A DNA stretch of 64,000 nt, from positions 1 through 64,000 of the forward strand of contig CAJTCH010000019.1 in NCBI GenBank assembly GCA_910574715.1, read 5' to 3'. Each line of letters starts with the position of its first letter. Position 1 is the stretch's first letter. Under the pieces are notes generated by a model, which saw only the letters and a program-made list of their open reading frames with translations, had not been told where the DNA came from and ran no database searches. The translations under genes and the position numbers were made by a program. The DNA comes from Lachnospiraceae bacterium. GTDB lineage: Bacteria > Bacillota > Clostridia > Lachnospirales > Lachnospiraceae. Below are positions 1-7,621 of this stretch, piece after piece.

Positions 1-167
1 ATCGCATCCGCCAACCCTTGTCCCTTTATCTCGTTGGCCTGCTCCACCGGGGTGCTGTTGTCGATCCCCAGACAAAGGAAATTGATCACATCCTCGTTGT
101 ACTGATATTCTTTCCCTTTATATGTAATAAAAAGGCCTTCCTTCCTGGTTTCAGGAGTGTCTTCCAC
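1..167 (-). CDS. LCP (LytR-CpsA-Psr) family protein, headless cassette A, partial
   Basis: This is the 5' portion of a third LCP gene that runs out of the window to the left. Its first codons match those of copies B and C almost base for base. The shared sequence starts at the block AATTCGATGTGG, read on the minus strand. Upstream of the GTG at 165-167 the frame stays open for a short way, then meets a stop without any ATG or membrane segment. The protein would therefore lack the N-terminal transmembrane anchor usual for LCP enzymes, which attach glycopolymers to peptidoglycan outside the cell. I infer a silent cassette. The distal sortase and substrate genes, if present, are outside the window. 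Confidence 0.75.
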   Translation of the reverse strand, partial: MEDTPETRKEGLFITYKGKEYQYNEDVINFLCLGIDNSTPVEQANEIKGQGLADA

Positions 168-256
168 ATCGAATTGTTTTATGGGCTGCAAAATCGTTGA
201 CTTTAACGGATATTAACGGGTATTAGGAGACTAAATATACGGATTTATACGAATAC
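160..256 (-). repeat. Putative recombinase site A (head breakpoint plus arm motif)
   Basis: On the minus strand this holds a doubled motif, ATTCGTATAAATCCGTATA, at about 233-256. It is followed by 56 bp of non-conserved sequence and then the conserved breakpoint block AATTCGATGTGGAAGAC. The same layout occurs at sites B and C although the intervening sequence differs, which suggests protein-binding sites under selection. An extra pair of TTAACGG repeats lies at about 204-218. Assigning it to the nearby tyrosine recombinase is inference. Confidence 0.5.
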
Positions 257-297
257 TTGAAAACTCAACGGGTTAATCTATAATTAAAATGATAAAA

Positions 298-326
298 TTG
301 ACAGTTATTAATGATTTGCGTATAAT
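298..326 (+). promoter_or_regulatory. Sigma-A type promoter for the AT-rich cargo operon
   Basis: TTGACA at 298-303, a 17-bp spacer, and TATAAT at 321-326: a perfect consensus promoter. It reads into the decayed gene at 395 and then the DUF4869-like and ATPase genes. Confidence 0.75.
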
Positions 327-394
327 AGGTATAGATTGGAAAAAGTAAAGTTTTGTCGTTATAATTTGATAATTTTATATTAGGAGATGAATAA

Positions 395-953
395 ATGAAT
401 GGAAAAACATTTCTTTGGATAGAGGACCGCAAAGACAAAGCAAGTTATATGTTTTGGAAAACATTTATAAAAAAAATATGCAGATATAAAGAAGAATGTT
501 ATATTGCTAGACATTATATGTTTTGAATATATTCTTTTGGAATTTGATAAACTTATCAAATGGATTTATGCACCAGATGATGAATTTCTGGCAAAACGGA
601 TAAAGGCAATCCGTGCAAGAGAATTATTAGTTAAATCTATTCAATCTGAAACATTCGATTATAAGACGATTCAGGAAATTATAAAGTATGACAATCATCT
701 TGATAACCATAATATAGAACAATTGTCTGCAAAATTATTATTTGATCTGACAAGGAATACAGGTTTTGAGGTATCTAAGGGAATGATTGGGAAATGTTGG
801 ATTGATTCATGCTGTAATTGACACGAAAGAGAAGAAAATGATATCTGTGGGTTGGATGAGAACAAATTATCAATTGCAGATAAAATGAAATGTATCTGTA
901 TAGGAACATCATTAAAATATAAATTTTCAAAAATGGGAATGGAGATAATGTAG
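395..953 (+). pseudogene. Decayed gene upstream of the DUF4869-like protein
   Basis: A ribosome binding site (AGGAGA) precedes the ATG at 395, which opens with MNGKTFLWIEDRKDKASY. That frame ends at 526. The apparent continuation lies in another frame from about 504 and contains LEFDKLIKWIYAPDDEF. It is then broken by a TGA at 819-821, after which the same frame stays open to the TAG at 951-953 with plausible protein (ICGLDENKLSIADKMKC). The gene therefore carries a frameshift or internal deletion plus one nonsense codon. I do not recognise the family with certainty. It lies in one transcription unit with the next two genes and overlaps the GTG at 953. Confidence 0.6.
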
Positions 954-1396
954 TGATTACAATTTACAAGGATAAAAATGATATATCTGATGATATGGAA
1001 TATGTTGAATTAAATGATATTTTTTTTAATCAAAAGACAATATTAAAATTAGATAATTATGCAAAAGAAATTATTGAAAAAGTTGATGGTTCAAAACTTC
1101 TCAGCAAGTATAAAATTATGTCTAAATTTAATGAAGTGGCGTTGGATATAGATTGCTTATCAACAGGGTGCAAAACTATTTTAAATGTATTATATTTTCC
1201 AAATAAAGTATTTTGCATGAAAGAATGTGGAGATAATGCAATAGAATTGCTATATAGTTTGAAAAACGGAAATATCTACAGTGATTATGCAATGATACCC
1301 TTTGATATGCCTGCTGTGAGAGTAGCTAACAATTCCAAATACCATATAATTAATGATTATGAAGAATTAAAGGAGTGGTGGGAAAATGAAATGTGA
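953..1396 (+). CDS. DUF4869-like small protein
   Basis: A 147-residue acidic soluble protein starting at a GTG that overlaps the stop of the upstream decayed gene. The opening MITIYKDKNDISDDMEYVELNDIFF and the central LSTGCKTILNVLY resemble the DUF4869 family of Clostridia, from memory and without a search. No signal peptide or membrane segment is visible. It overlaps the ATPase gene by 11 bp, so the two are probably translationally coupled. Biochemical function is unknown. The region is much more AT-rich than the flanking chromosome, which fits horizontal acquisition. Confidence 0.6.
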   Translation: MITIYKDKNDISDDMEYVELNDIFFNQKTILKLDNYAKEIIEKVDGSKLLSKYKIMSKFNEVALDIDCLSTGCKTILNVLYFPNKVFCMKECGDNAIELLYSLKNGNIYSDYAMIPFDMPAVRVANNSKYHIINDYEELKEWWENEM

Positions 1397-1814
1397 ACCA
1401 AAAGTGATGAAGTATTTCTCAACAATTCATACTTCATTTGCAATAAATTTTGTATTTTCTAATAATATTACTATTCTTATCGGACTTTCAGCTGCCGGGA
1501 AGACAGCCGCATTTTCATTTATCAGAGAATGTATGGCTATAAATCCTCAAATTGTATGTCTGAATTACTTGGATTATCAAAAAGATATTAAAGAAATGCT
1601 AACACAAATGAAAAATAAGATGATTGTGATTGACAATGCAGATATTTTATTAGACGATGAAACAAGAAAATTTATCTCTTTAGATGAAAATAATCAATAT
1701 CTTATTATAGGTCGCAATCCCAAAAATCTTTTTACTACCAAAGATAATTTGTTTGAATTGGTAAGTAATAAAAATGAAGATGTAACAGAATTTTGGATTC
1801 AACCATATCTCTGA
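1386..1814 (+). CDS. Small P-loop ATPase
   Basis: A 142-residue protein with a clear Walker A motif (GLSAAGKT, about residues 33-40) and a Walker B-like strand (MIVIDNAD, about residues 78-85). It is short for an AAA-type domain and lacks obvious arginine-finger or sensor regions, so it may be a minimal P-loop protein acting with a partner. It overlaps the DUF4869-like gene and shares its consensus promoter. The family is not recognised beyond the P-loop fold. The pairing suggests a two- or three-protein cargo module, but a defence or stress role would be speculation. Confidence 0.7.
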   Translation: MKCEPKVMKYFSTIHTSFAINFVFSNNITILIGLSAAGKTAAFSFIRECMAINPQIVCLNYLDYQKDIKEMLTQMKNKMIVIDNADILLDDETRKFISLDENNQYLIIGRNPKNLFTTKDNLFELVSNKNEDVTEFWIQPYL

Positions 1815-1894
1815 TACTTCCAAGATCAAATTTAAAAAGCTTGGGTACTTAATGAAACAAGTAGTCATTAGATGCGTTATGTCATTAGATATTT

Positions 1895-1940
1895 AGGGAG
1901 CCTTCTTCTAGTTTTCAATTGACATAGACTCCCTTTTTAA
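1895..1940. terminator. Bidirectional stem-loop between convergent genes
   Basis: AGGGAG at 1895-1900 can pair with CTCCCT near 1930-1935, followed by a T-tract on the plus strand. It separates the plus-strand ATPase operon from the minus-strand toxin-antitoxin pair. The loop is long, so efficiency is uncertain. Confidence 0.4.
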
Positions 1941-2168
1941 TTATAATCTTATCGCATTGCCTGTAAAAGGGTGTGATTTTTCATATTCAGAAGCTTCTTT
2001 GCTTATTTCTTCTGGTGATTTTTTATCAAAATAGTCTCTTTGCCATTTTGTATAATCAAATTTTTCTCGTATGATAACGGAAATAAATTGTTCTGCTTCA
2101 ACAATTCCCATCTGTTGAGTTAAACATTCCATTCCTTTGCGCATGATTTCTGAAGTAGTTACATTCAT
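1941..2168 (-). CDS. Antitoxin-like protein of the PIN toxin pair
   Basis: A 75-residue protein read from the ATG at 2166-2168, one base after the toxin stop. A GGAGGGCG ribosome binding site lies inside the last toxin codons, so I prefer this start to the longer open frame. The sequence MNVTTSEIMRKGMECL is typical of small antitoxins that accompany PIN nucleases. The C-terminal half is charged (KSPEEISKEASEYEKSHP), as expected for a toxin-wrapping tail. The gene order is toxin first, antitoxin second, the reverse of most VapBC operons. Confidence 0.65.
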   Translation of the reverse strand: MNVTTSEIMRKGMECLTQQMGIVEAEQFISVIIREKFDYTKWQRDYFDKKSPEEISKEASEYEKSHPFTGNAIRL

Positions 2169-2169
2169 A

Positions 2170-2610
2170 TTATTCGCCCTCCATTTCTGTAACAAATTCA
2201 ATCGGTGAAACCATTTTGATTTCCTTGGTATTATATTTTAATAACCGTATATCTGTTGAAATAAAGTATTCACATCCTGCATATATAGCTGATGCAACAT
2301 GACAAGCATCCTTAAACTTAATTCCTGTCTGCATAATTTCAGATGCTTTTGTCTCAATTTCTACTTTACGTTCTACACCAACATATGCAAATGTATTCTT
2401 ATGGATAAAATCTAAAATTGTATTACGTCGCATTTCAAATGGATTATTGTTACATTCATATCTTAACATATATGATGCAACCAACTCGAACTGTTTTTCT
2501 TTTATTAATTTTTGTATATATAGCTTGGATTGTGTTTCCATAAACACTTTCAGTTGTGCTTGGTCATCATATGGTCTATTGTAGCAACACATATCAAGAT
2601 AAATTCTCAA
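2170..2610 (-). CDS. PIN-domain toxin (VapC-like ribonuclease)
   Basis: A 146-residue PIN-fold protein. The N-terminal MRIYLDMCCYNRPYDD supplies the first acidic residue. Further acidic positions lie in FKDACHVASAIYAGC and FISTDIRLLK, the usual PIN pattern. PIN toxins are metal-dependent ribonucleases that typically cleave tRNA or mRNA when not bound by antitoxin. The start is a TTG at 2608-2610 with GGAGG nine bases upstream. It is coupled to the antitoxin downstream and lies in AT-rich cargo between cassette heads A and B, where it could stabilise the island against loss. Confidence 0.75.
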   Translation of the reverse strand: MRIYLDMCCYNRPYDDQAQLKVFMETQSKLYIQKLIKEKQFELVASYMLRYECNNNPFEMRRNTILDFIHKNTFAYVGVERKVEIETKASEIMQTGIKFKDACHVASAIYAGCEYFISTDIRLLKYNTKEIKMVSPIEFVTEMEGE

Positions 2611-2781
2611 TATATCATACCTCCAGTTTAATTATTCAAAGAGAAAAGTTTTAATATCAATAGGATAACATAAATTCATTGTTTTTACTACTTTTTAATC
2701 AAAATTATTTTAATACTTACTTGAGATGATTTGAGTTAATCAAGACCTATTAAACATAGTTTTACTAGTTCCTTTTAGAAC

Positions 2782-2885
2782 AAATTCGTATAAATTCGTA
2801 TATTTTCCAATCACATTTTTCCAAGAATTCGTAAAAATCAATACTTTTTCGCTTTATTACACAATTCGATGTGGAAGACACTCCC
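2782..2885 (+). repeat. Putative recombinase site B (arm motif plus head breakpoint)
   Basis: The doubled motif ATTCGTATAAATTCGTA lies at about 2784-2800 with TATTTT following. The conserved block AATTCGATGTGGAAGACAC begins at 2863, 56 bp beyond the motif. The spacing equals that of site A, and the sequence between is unrelated. A further ATTCGTAAAAA half-motif lies at about 2827. The stretch 2611-2781 upstream of it shows no gene. Confidence 0.5.
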
Positions 2886-3755
2886 GAAACCAGGAAGGAA
2901 GGCCTCTTTATTACATATAAAGGGAAAGAATATCAGTACAACGAGGATGTGATCAATTTCCTTTGTCTGGGGATCGATAACAGCAGCCCGGTGGAGCAGG
3001 CCAACGAGATAAAGGGACAAGGGTTGGCGGATGCGATCATTCTGGTGAGTATTAATGTGGAGAGTGGGAAGATTAAGATTCTGGCAATTCCCAGAGATAC
3101 CTATGTACCGGTAAAAGTATATGATGAAAATGGTAAATTTCTGATTGAAAAGAATATGCAGTTAACTTTGCAATATTACTACGGCAAAACGGCTGAGGAT
3201 AGTTGCGAATTAATGGTAAATGCAGTTTCAAACTTACTATTTAAGGTTCCGATTCAACGTTATTGCGCAATTAACTTAGAAGCAATACCGATTTTAAACG
3301 ATGCAATCGGCGGCGTAGACATCCAGGTATTAGAAGATGTTGAAGTAGGCGGCAAACCTTATCACGCGGGTGATACGATTCATCTGCAGGGGAAAATGGC
3401 TGAGGATTATATCCGAGACCGGAATACCGATCAATTTGCCAGCAGTATGGGAAGACTGGAAAGGCAGAAGCAGTATATGACAAACTACTTTGCCACGGCT
3501 ATGGCGCAGGTGAAGAATGACCTTACGCTTCCGGTATCCATTTACCAGTCCTTGCAAGGGAATATGTATGCAAATATCTCGGTAGAAGATATTACATATC
3601 TGGTTCCCGAAATGTTGGATGTTTCTTTAACTGCAGATGATATGTCGATGATTCCGGGTGAAGTAAAGCAGCCGGATGAACATGAAGCCTATATGGTGAA
3701 TTCAGAACAATTAAAAGAATTGGTAGTGAATTTCTTTTATGTAGAAGTTCTGTAA
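2871..3755 (+). CDS. LCP (LytR-CpsA-Psr) family protein, headless cassette B
   Basis: The LCP catalytic domain is complete: LCLGID at residues 31-36, PRDTY at 74-78, and the arginine-rich IRDRNTD...GRLERQ stretch at 181-199. LCP enzymes transfer undecaprenyl-linked glycopolymers to the cell wall and need an N-terminal membrane anchor. Here there is none: the only start is a GTG at 2871 without a ribosome binding site, and a TAA closes the frame about 48 bp upstream. The 294-residue product is nearly identical to copy C. It is followed after 34 bp by the sortase gene. I infer a silent gene that needs fusion to a head elsewhere. Confidence 0.85.
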   Translation: MEDTPETRKEGLFITYKGKEYQYNEDVINFLCLGIDNSSPVEQANEIKGQGLADAIILVSINVESGKIKILAIPRDTYVPVKVYDENGKFLIEKNMQLTLQYYYGKTAEDSCELMVNAVSNLLFKVPIQRYCAINLEAIPILNDAIGGVDIQVLEDVEVGGKPYHAGDTIHLQGKMAEDYIRDRNTDQFASSMGRLERQKQYMTNYFATAMAQVKNDLTLPVSIYQSLQGNMYANISVEDITYLVPEMLDVSLTADDMSMIPGEVKQPDEHEAYMVNSEQLKELVVNFFYVEVL

Positions 3756-3789
3756 TTACAAAAGAACTGAAAATTAGGAGGATGAACCA

Positions 3790-4617
3790 ATGGATTATGA
3801 TAAGCCTGACCATAAGAACTATGTCAGGGGCAGGAAGAAGTCATCCGGGAAAGCCGGATTAATCATAGCAATTATTGTTATAGTGGCTGCATTGTCAGGA
3901 ATCGGTGGATTTTATGTATATTCTGCCACTCAGAAGAAAGAAGCTGCCGCTGCGGAAAAAGCAAAAAAGGCTGATCCCGAGGAAACACAAGAACAATATG
4001 AAAAATTAAAAGAACAGGTAGCAGTCGATGCAGATGATCCTATGTATAGGAAGATTGATTTTGCGGCTGCACAAGCTGCGAATCCAGATGTATATGCTTG
4101 GATTTGGATACCGGGTACTAATATTGACTACCCCATTCTTCAAAGTACAACGGAAGATGATGCATACTATTTGAATCATACAATTGAGAAGAAAGAAGGA
4201 TTGCCGGGGACTATTTATACAGAGAAGTATAATAACAAGCAATTTACTGATCCGGTGACCGTGGTATATGGGCATAACATGAAAAATGGAAGTATGTTCG
4301 CAGATCTTCACAAATACGAAGACAGGGCATTCTTTGACAGCAATCCGTATGTGTACATCTATTTGCCGGAACAAACACTGAAATACAGGATATTTGCGGC
4401 TACACCCTTCGATGACCGTTACATTTTGGGTAATTACAGCTTTGCTTCTCCGACAGAATTCCAAGAATATCTGGACGAGCTAAGAAGCGGTATTAATGGA
4501 AATATCAACATGGATGTAAATGTAAATCAAGGTACAGGTATCATAACACTTTCAACATGTATTGCAGATTCAGCAAATGAAAGATTTTTAGTAAATGCAA
4601 CGCGGGAAGAACAATAG
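3790..4617 (+). CDS. Class B sortase, cassette B
   Basis: A 275-residue membrane-anchored cysteine transpeptidase that cuts a C-terminal sorting motif and joins the protein to the cell wall. There is one membrane segment at about residues 22-46, then a charged linker, then the sortase core with His162 (VVYGHNMKNG), Cys257 (TLSTC) and Arg265 (ANERF). The size and type II topology fit class B. An AGGAGG site precedes the ATG. Its probable substrate is encoded directly downstream and ends in SPKTG, a motif class known for clostridial SrtB enzymes. Compared with copy C, the catalytic domain is conserved and the membrane region is more divergent. Confidence 0.9.
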   Translation: MDYDKPDHKNYVRGRKKSSGKAGLIIAIIVIVAALSGIGGFYVYSATQKKEAAAAEKAKKADPEETQEQYEKLKEQVAVDADDPMYRKIDFAAAQAANPDVYAWIWIPGTNIDYPILQSTTEDDAYYLNHTIEKKEGLPGTIYTEKYNNKQFTDPVTVVYGHNMKNGSMFADLHKYEDRAFFDSNPYVYIYLPEQTLKYRIFAATPFDDRYILGNYSFASPTEFQEYLDELRSGINGNINMDVNVNQGTGIITLSTCIADSANERFLVNATREEQ

Positions 4618-4699
4618 TTAATAGGGATATTAAGGCCATCAAAGCTTTAATATATAGTCACACAACGTAACAGAAAACATGGAAGGAGAAAATTAGGAC

Positions 4700-5503
4700 A
4701 TGAAAATGAAAAAAATAGTTGCCCTTGCATTAGCTGGCGCTCTTTGCTTGGGTATGTCTACAGTTGCTTTTGCTGCTGATAGTCCGCAGAAGAGCGATGC
4801 TGTTCAGGCAACTGAAGAAGGTAAAGAAATTGTTGTAGGAGAAGTAGAAGATCCTGCAATGTCTAATTGGAATGATGTTGCTAAAAACGATCCAGAGAAG
4901 CTTGACAAGACTGTTAAGAATACTTTTAAGGATCAGCTTTACGAGCTTAACAAACAGTTAGATGATATCGATCCAGATGAGATCAAACCAAGCGAGCTGA
5001 AAAAATTACAGGAACAGCAGAAAGTATTAGAGTCATTGGCAAATGACGATGCTGTATACGAGGTTGTAACAATTGCTGATATCGCAGCAGCAGATGGTAC
5101 AGTTGTTGATGAAGAACATCCATTAAACGTTAGATTTAATCTTGGTGGACTGAAAGACTTGGCTGCAGGTCAGAAGATCCGCATCTTACACCTGGTAGAT
5201 GGTTTATGGCAGGTATATGAAACAGAAGTAAAATTAGATGACAATGGCTGGTATGCAGAGTGGGCATTTGAGCACTTTTCACCGGTTGCTGTTTTCAGAG
5301 TTAATTCTGATAATTCTGTAACACCAGAGCCAACACCTACACCAAATCCAGATGAGCCAACTGTAACACCAGATCCAGACGTTAATGGATCTATTACAGC
5401 AGATCAGCTTGCAGATCTTATTGTAAAGAAATTACAGGCAAACGCAAATGCAACGAAGGTTGTGCGTACATCTGTAAAGGCTTCACCAAAGACTGGCGAG
5501 TAA
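4700..5503 (+). CDS. Secreted putative sortase substrate ending in SPKTGE, cassette B
   Basis: A 267-residue protein with a clear signal peptide (MKMKKIVALALAGALCLGMS, cleavage near AFAADS). A helical acidic region follows, then a compact domain rich in Val and Phe, a proline-threonine linker (PEPTPTPNPDEP), and a terminal SPKTGE directly before the stop. The motif resembles clostridial SrtB sorting signals, but the hydrophobic segment and positive tail that normally follow are absent. Signal peptide, linker and end match cassette C, while the middle is largely different. This start is fixed because a TAG lies just upstream in frame. Confidence 0.8.
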   Translation: MKMKKIVALALAGALCLGMSTVAFAADSPQKSDAVQATEEGKEIVVGEVEDPAMSNWNDVAKNDPEKLDKTVKNTFKDQLYELNKQLDDIDPDEIKPSELKKLQEQQKVLESLANDDAVYEVVTIADIAAADGTVVDEEHPLNVRFNLGGLKDLAAGQKIRILHLVDGLWQVYETEVKLDDNGWYAEWAFEHFSPVAVFRVNSDNSVTPEPTPTPNPDEPTVTPDPDVNGSITADQLADLIVKKLQANANATKVVRTSVKASPKTGE

Positions 5504-5520
5504 TCCAGAAGTAAACTAAT

Positions 5521-5541
5521 AGCAGAGAACTTACCTCTGCT
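5521..5541 (+). promoter_or_regulatory. Conserved post-stop RNA hairpin, cassette B
   Basis: AGCAGAG pairs with CTCTGCT around a seven-base loop. The same hairpin lies at the same place in cassette C with two compensatory base changes and a nearly identical loop. This supports a selected RNA structure separate from the terminator farther downstream. Confidence 0.55.
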
Positions 5542-5598
5542 CAACAAAAGTAAGTAATATGATATGACATAACAAGTCTGTTATTGTGTGTGATATTG

Positions 5599-5632
5599 AA
5601 AAGAGCATTCCGCTTTCTGCGGGTGCTCTTTT
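5599..5632 (+). terminator. Rho-independent terminator of cassette B
   Basis: AAAGAGCATTCCG pairs with CGGGTGCTCTTT, followed by a short T-run. It belongs to a roughly 58-bp tail sequence shared in inverted orientation with cassette C. Confidence 0.75.
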
Positions 5633-5686
5633 ACTTAATAAAGGCTTTACACTTTAATTGCCGTCTTTTCAGGAATCCAACGTTAT

Positions 5687-5848
5687 ATGCGGTTAGGAGA
5701 TAAGAACACGGAATTGTACGAAGAATTGAAGGAACGATACATTGAGTTAAAAGCTATTCTGACAGCTTCAGGAATCAATCTGTCTGAGCTTGCTAAGATT
5801 ATATGTGTAATATCACAGCACCATTCATTAGCTGTCTATATAATCTGA
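5687..5848 (+). CDS. Orphan 53-residue ORF between cassette tails
   Basis: A possible small gene, MRLGDKNTELYEELKERY..., in the spacer between the two convergent terminators. No clear ribosome binding site precedes it, and codons remain open upstream (GIQRY). It may be a remnant of a larger gene left by recombination. The family is not recognised, and it is predicted to be soluble and helical. Treat as doubtful. Confidence 0.25.
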   Translation: MRLGDKNTELYEELKERYIELKAILTASGINLSELAKIICVISQHHSLAVYII

Positions 5849-5854
5849 TTATCT

Positions 5855-5891
5855 AAAAAAAGAGCATCCGCCGAAGACGGAATGCTCTTTT
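5855..5891 (-). terminator. Rho-independent terminator of cassette C
   Basis: Minus-strand hairpin AGAGCATTCCG / CGGATGCTCT followed by a run of T. It is the inverted counterpart of the cassette B terminator. Confidence 0.75.
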
Positions 5892-5949
5892 CAATATCAC
5901 ACACAATAACAGACCTGTTATGTCATATCATATTGCTTATTTTTTATCG

Positions 5950-5970
5950 AACAGGGGTAAGCTCCCTGTT
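5950..5970 (-). promoter_or_regulatory. Conserved post-stop RNA hairpin, cassette C
   Basis: On the minus strand AACAGGG pairs with CCCTGTT around the loop AGCTTAC. Relative to cassette B, two stem pairs have changed on both sides, so pairing is kept. Confidence 0.55.
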
Positions 5971-5986
5971 ATTTGTAATTTATAGA

Positions 5987-6673
5987 TTACTCACCAGTCT
6001 TTGGTGAAACTCTGCTAGATACTACAGTACGGTTAACTGTTACGTTGTTAGCTTTTAATCTATCTACGATAAGATTAACAAGCTCGTCAACAGTAATAGA
6101 ATCATCTGCATTTGGATCTGCCGGATCTACTGGATCTACTGGTGGATTAGGATTAACGATTGGTGTACCGTCAGAAGCTAATACGAAAGCGATTGGTGAT
6201 AAGCTGTCAAGCTGAGCTGTTGCCTTACCATCTTTTACAGTAGTCTCTACCAATACCCATGAACCATCTGGCATACCATGCATCAGATAAAGTGTCTGTC
6301 CTTCTTCAAGACCATTAGGAAGCATAGCGCTTACATCAAATGTAATTTCGCTTCCCGGTGTAAGGTCGCCTTCATACTCGAATGCGCCAATTACTGCGTA
6401 CTCTGCATTCTCTTTAAGAGTGATGTTAGTACCTTCAACAGCCTTCTCAACGTCAGCCTTAAGTGTCTCTGGATCTGCTTCCCACTTATCTACAACTTCC
6501 TGTGCTTCCGCATTAAGATCACTAGCTGTAATCGTAATTGTGTTACCATCCTTATCTACTGCTACTGCTCCAGCATCTTCTGGTGTAACACTATCAGCAG
6601 CAAAAGCAGTTACAGACATACCCAAGCAAAGCATTCCTGCTACTGCAAGGGCTACTAACTTTTTCATTTTCAT
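5987..6673 (-). CDS. Secreted putative sortase substrate ending in SPKTGE, cassette C
   Basis: A 228-residue paralogue of the cassette B substrate. The signal peptide MKMKKLVALAVAGMLCLGMS is nearly the same, and the protein again ends in SPKTGE with no hydrophobic tail. Between them is a different core: an acidic helical part (DLNAEAQEVVDKWEADPETL), a beta-rich domain and a proline-aspartate linker (NPNPPVDPVDPADP). I use the ATG at 6673 rather than 6694. The upstream ATG overlaps the GGAAGGAG ribosome binding site, and the equivalent codons in cassette B contain a stop. Sorting onto the wall by the adjacent sortase is inferred. Confidence 0.8.
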   Translation of the reverse strand: MKMKKLVALAVAGMLCLGMSVTAFAADSVTPEDAGAVAVDKDGNTITITASDLNAEAQEVVDKWEADPETLKADVEKAVEGTNITLKENAEYAVIGAFEYEGDLTPGSEITFDVSAMLPNGLEEGQTLYLMHGMPDGSWVLVETTVKDGKATAQLDSLSPIAFVLASDGTPIVNPNPPVDPVDPADPNADDSITVDELVNLIVDRLKANNVTVNRTVVSSRVSPKTGE

Positions 6674-6760
6674 ATCCTTATTTTCTCCTTCCATATTTTC
6701 TGTTACGTTGTGTGACTATATATTAAAGCTTTGTTGGCCTTAATATCCCTCAATTAACTA

Positions 6761-7585
6761 TTATTCTTCCCGTGTCGCGTTTATCAAAAGTCTCTCGTTC
6801 GCTGAATCTGCGATACAAGTTGACAGCGTCAAGATCCCCGTACCTTGGGACACATTCACATCTGCATTTACATTGCCGCTGATACCGCTTCTCAATTCAT
6901 CCAAATATTCCTGAAAATCTGTTGGGGAAACGAAACTATAACTTCCCAATATATAACGGTCATCAAACGGTGTTGCCGAGAATACCCTGTATTTTATCGC
7001 TTTATCTGGCAAATAAATATAAATATACGGATTACTGTCGAAGAATGCCTTGTCTTCATACTTATGAAGATCCGCGAACATACTTCCATTTTTCATATTA
7101 TGTCCGTAGACTACGGTTACTGGATCTGTAAATTCTTTGGAATTATATTTCTCTGTGTAAATAGTTCCCGGAAGACCTTCCTTCTTCTCTATCGTATGAT
7201 TCAGATAGTATGCATCGTCTTCTGTAGCGCTCTGAAGAATTGGATAATCAATATTGGTACCTGGTACCCAGATCCAGGCATATACATCCGGATTTACTGC
7301 TTGGGCAGCTGCAAAATCAATCTTTCTGAACATTGGATCGTCTGCATCAACAGCAACCTGTTCTTTTAACTTTTCATACTGTTCCTGCGTTTCCTCCGGG
7401 TCAGCTTTTTTAGCCTTCTCTGACGCTGCCGTCTCCTTTTTCTGATTAGAAGAATATACATAGAAACCAGTTCCGGCTGCTGCTACAACCACTATAGCTA
7501 CAATAGCTGCGATCAATCCGGCTTTACCGGAAGATTTTTTCCTTCTCCTGACAGGTCTTCTTTGGTCAGGCTTATCATAATCCAT
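6761..7585 (-). CDS. Class B sortase, cassette C
   Basis: A paralogue of the cassette B sortase with the same order: basic N-terminus, one membrane segment, charged linker, and catalytic core with VVYGHNMKNG, TLSTC and ANERL. I chose the ATG at 7585 (MDYDKPDQRR) because it follows AGGAGG at the right distance and matches the start in cassette B. The open frame extends ten codons farther upstream. The catalytic domain is strongly conserved with B. The region just before and inside the membrane helix is more divergent. Confidence 0.9.
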   Translation of the reverse strand: MDYDKPDQRRPVRRRKKSSGKAGLIAAIVAIVVVAAAGTGFYVYSSNQKKETAASEKAKKADPEETQEQYEKLKEQVAVDADDPMFRKIDFAAAQAVNPDVYAWIWVPGTNIDYPILQSATEDDAYYLNHTIEKKEGLPGTIYTEKYNSKEFTDPVTVVYGHNMKNGSMFADLHKYEDKAFFDSNPYIYIYLPDKAIKYRVFSATPFDDRYILGSYSFVSPTDFQEYLDELRSGISGNVNADVNVSQGTGILTLSTCIADSANERLLINATREE

Positions 7586-7621
7586 TGGTTTATCCTCCTG
7601 AAATTCATAAATCATTTGTAT

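Noticed and set aside
2800-2870. A hidden start codon or membrane-anchor exon directly upstream of LCP copy B
   Set aside because: All three frames were read: the LCP frame has a TAA about 48 bp upstream, and no hydrophobic stretch with a ribosome binding site exists there.
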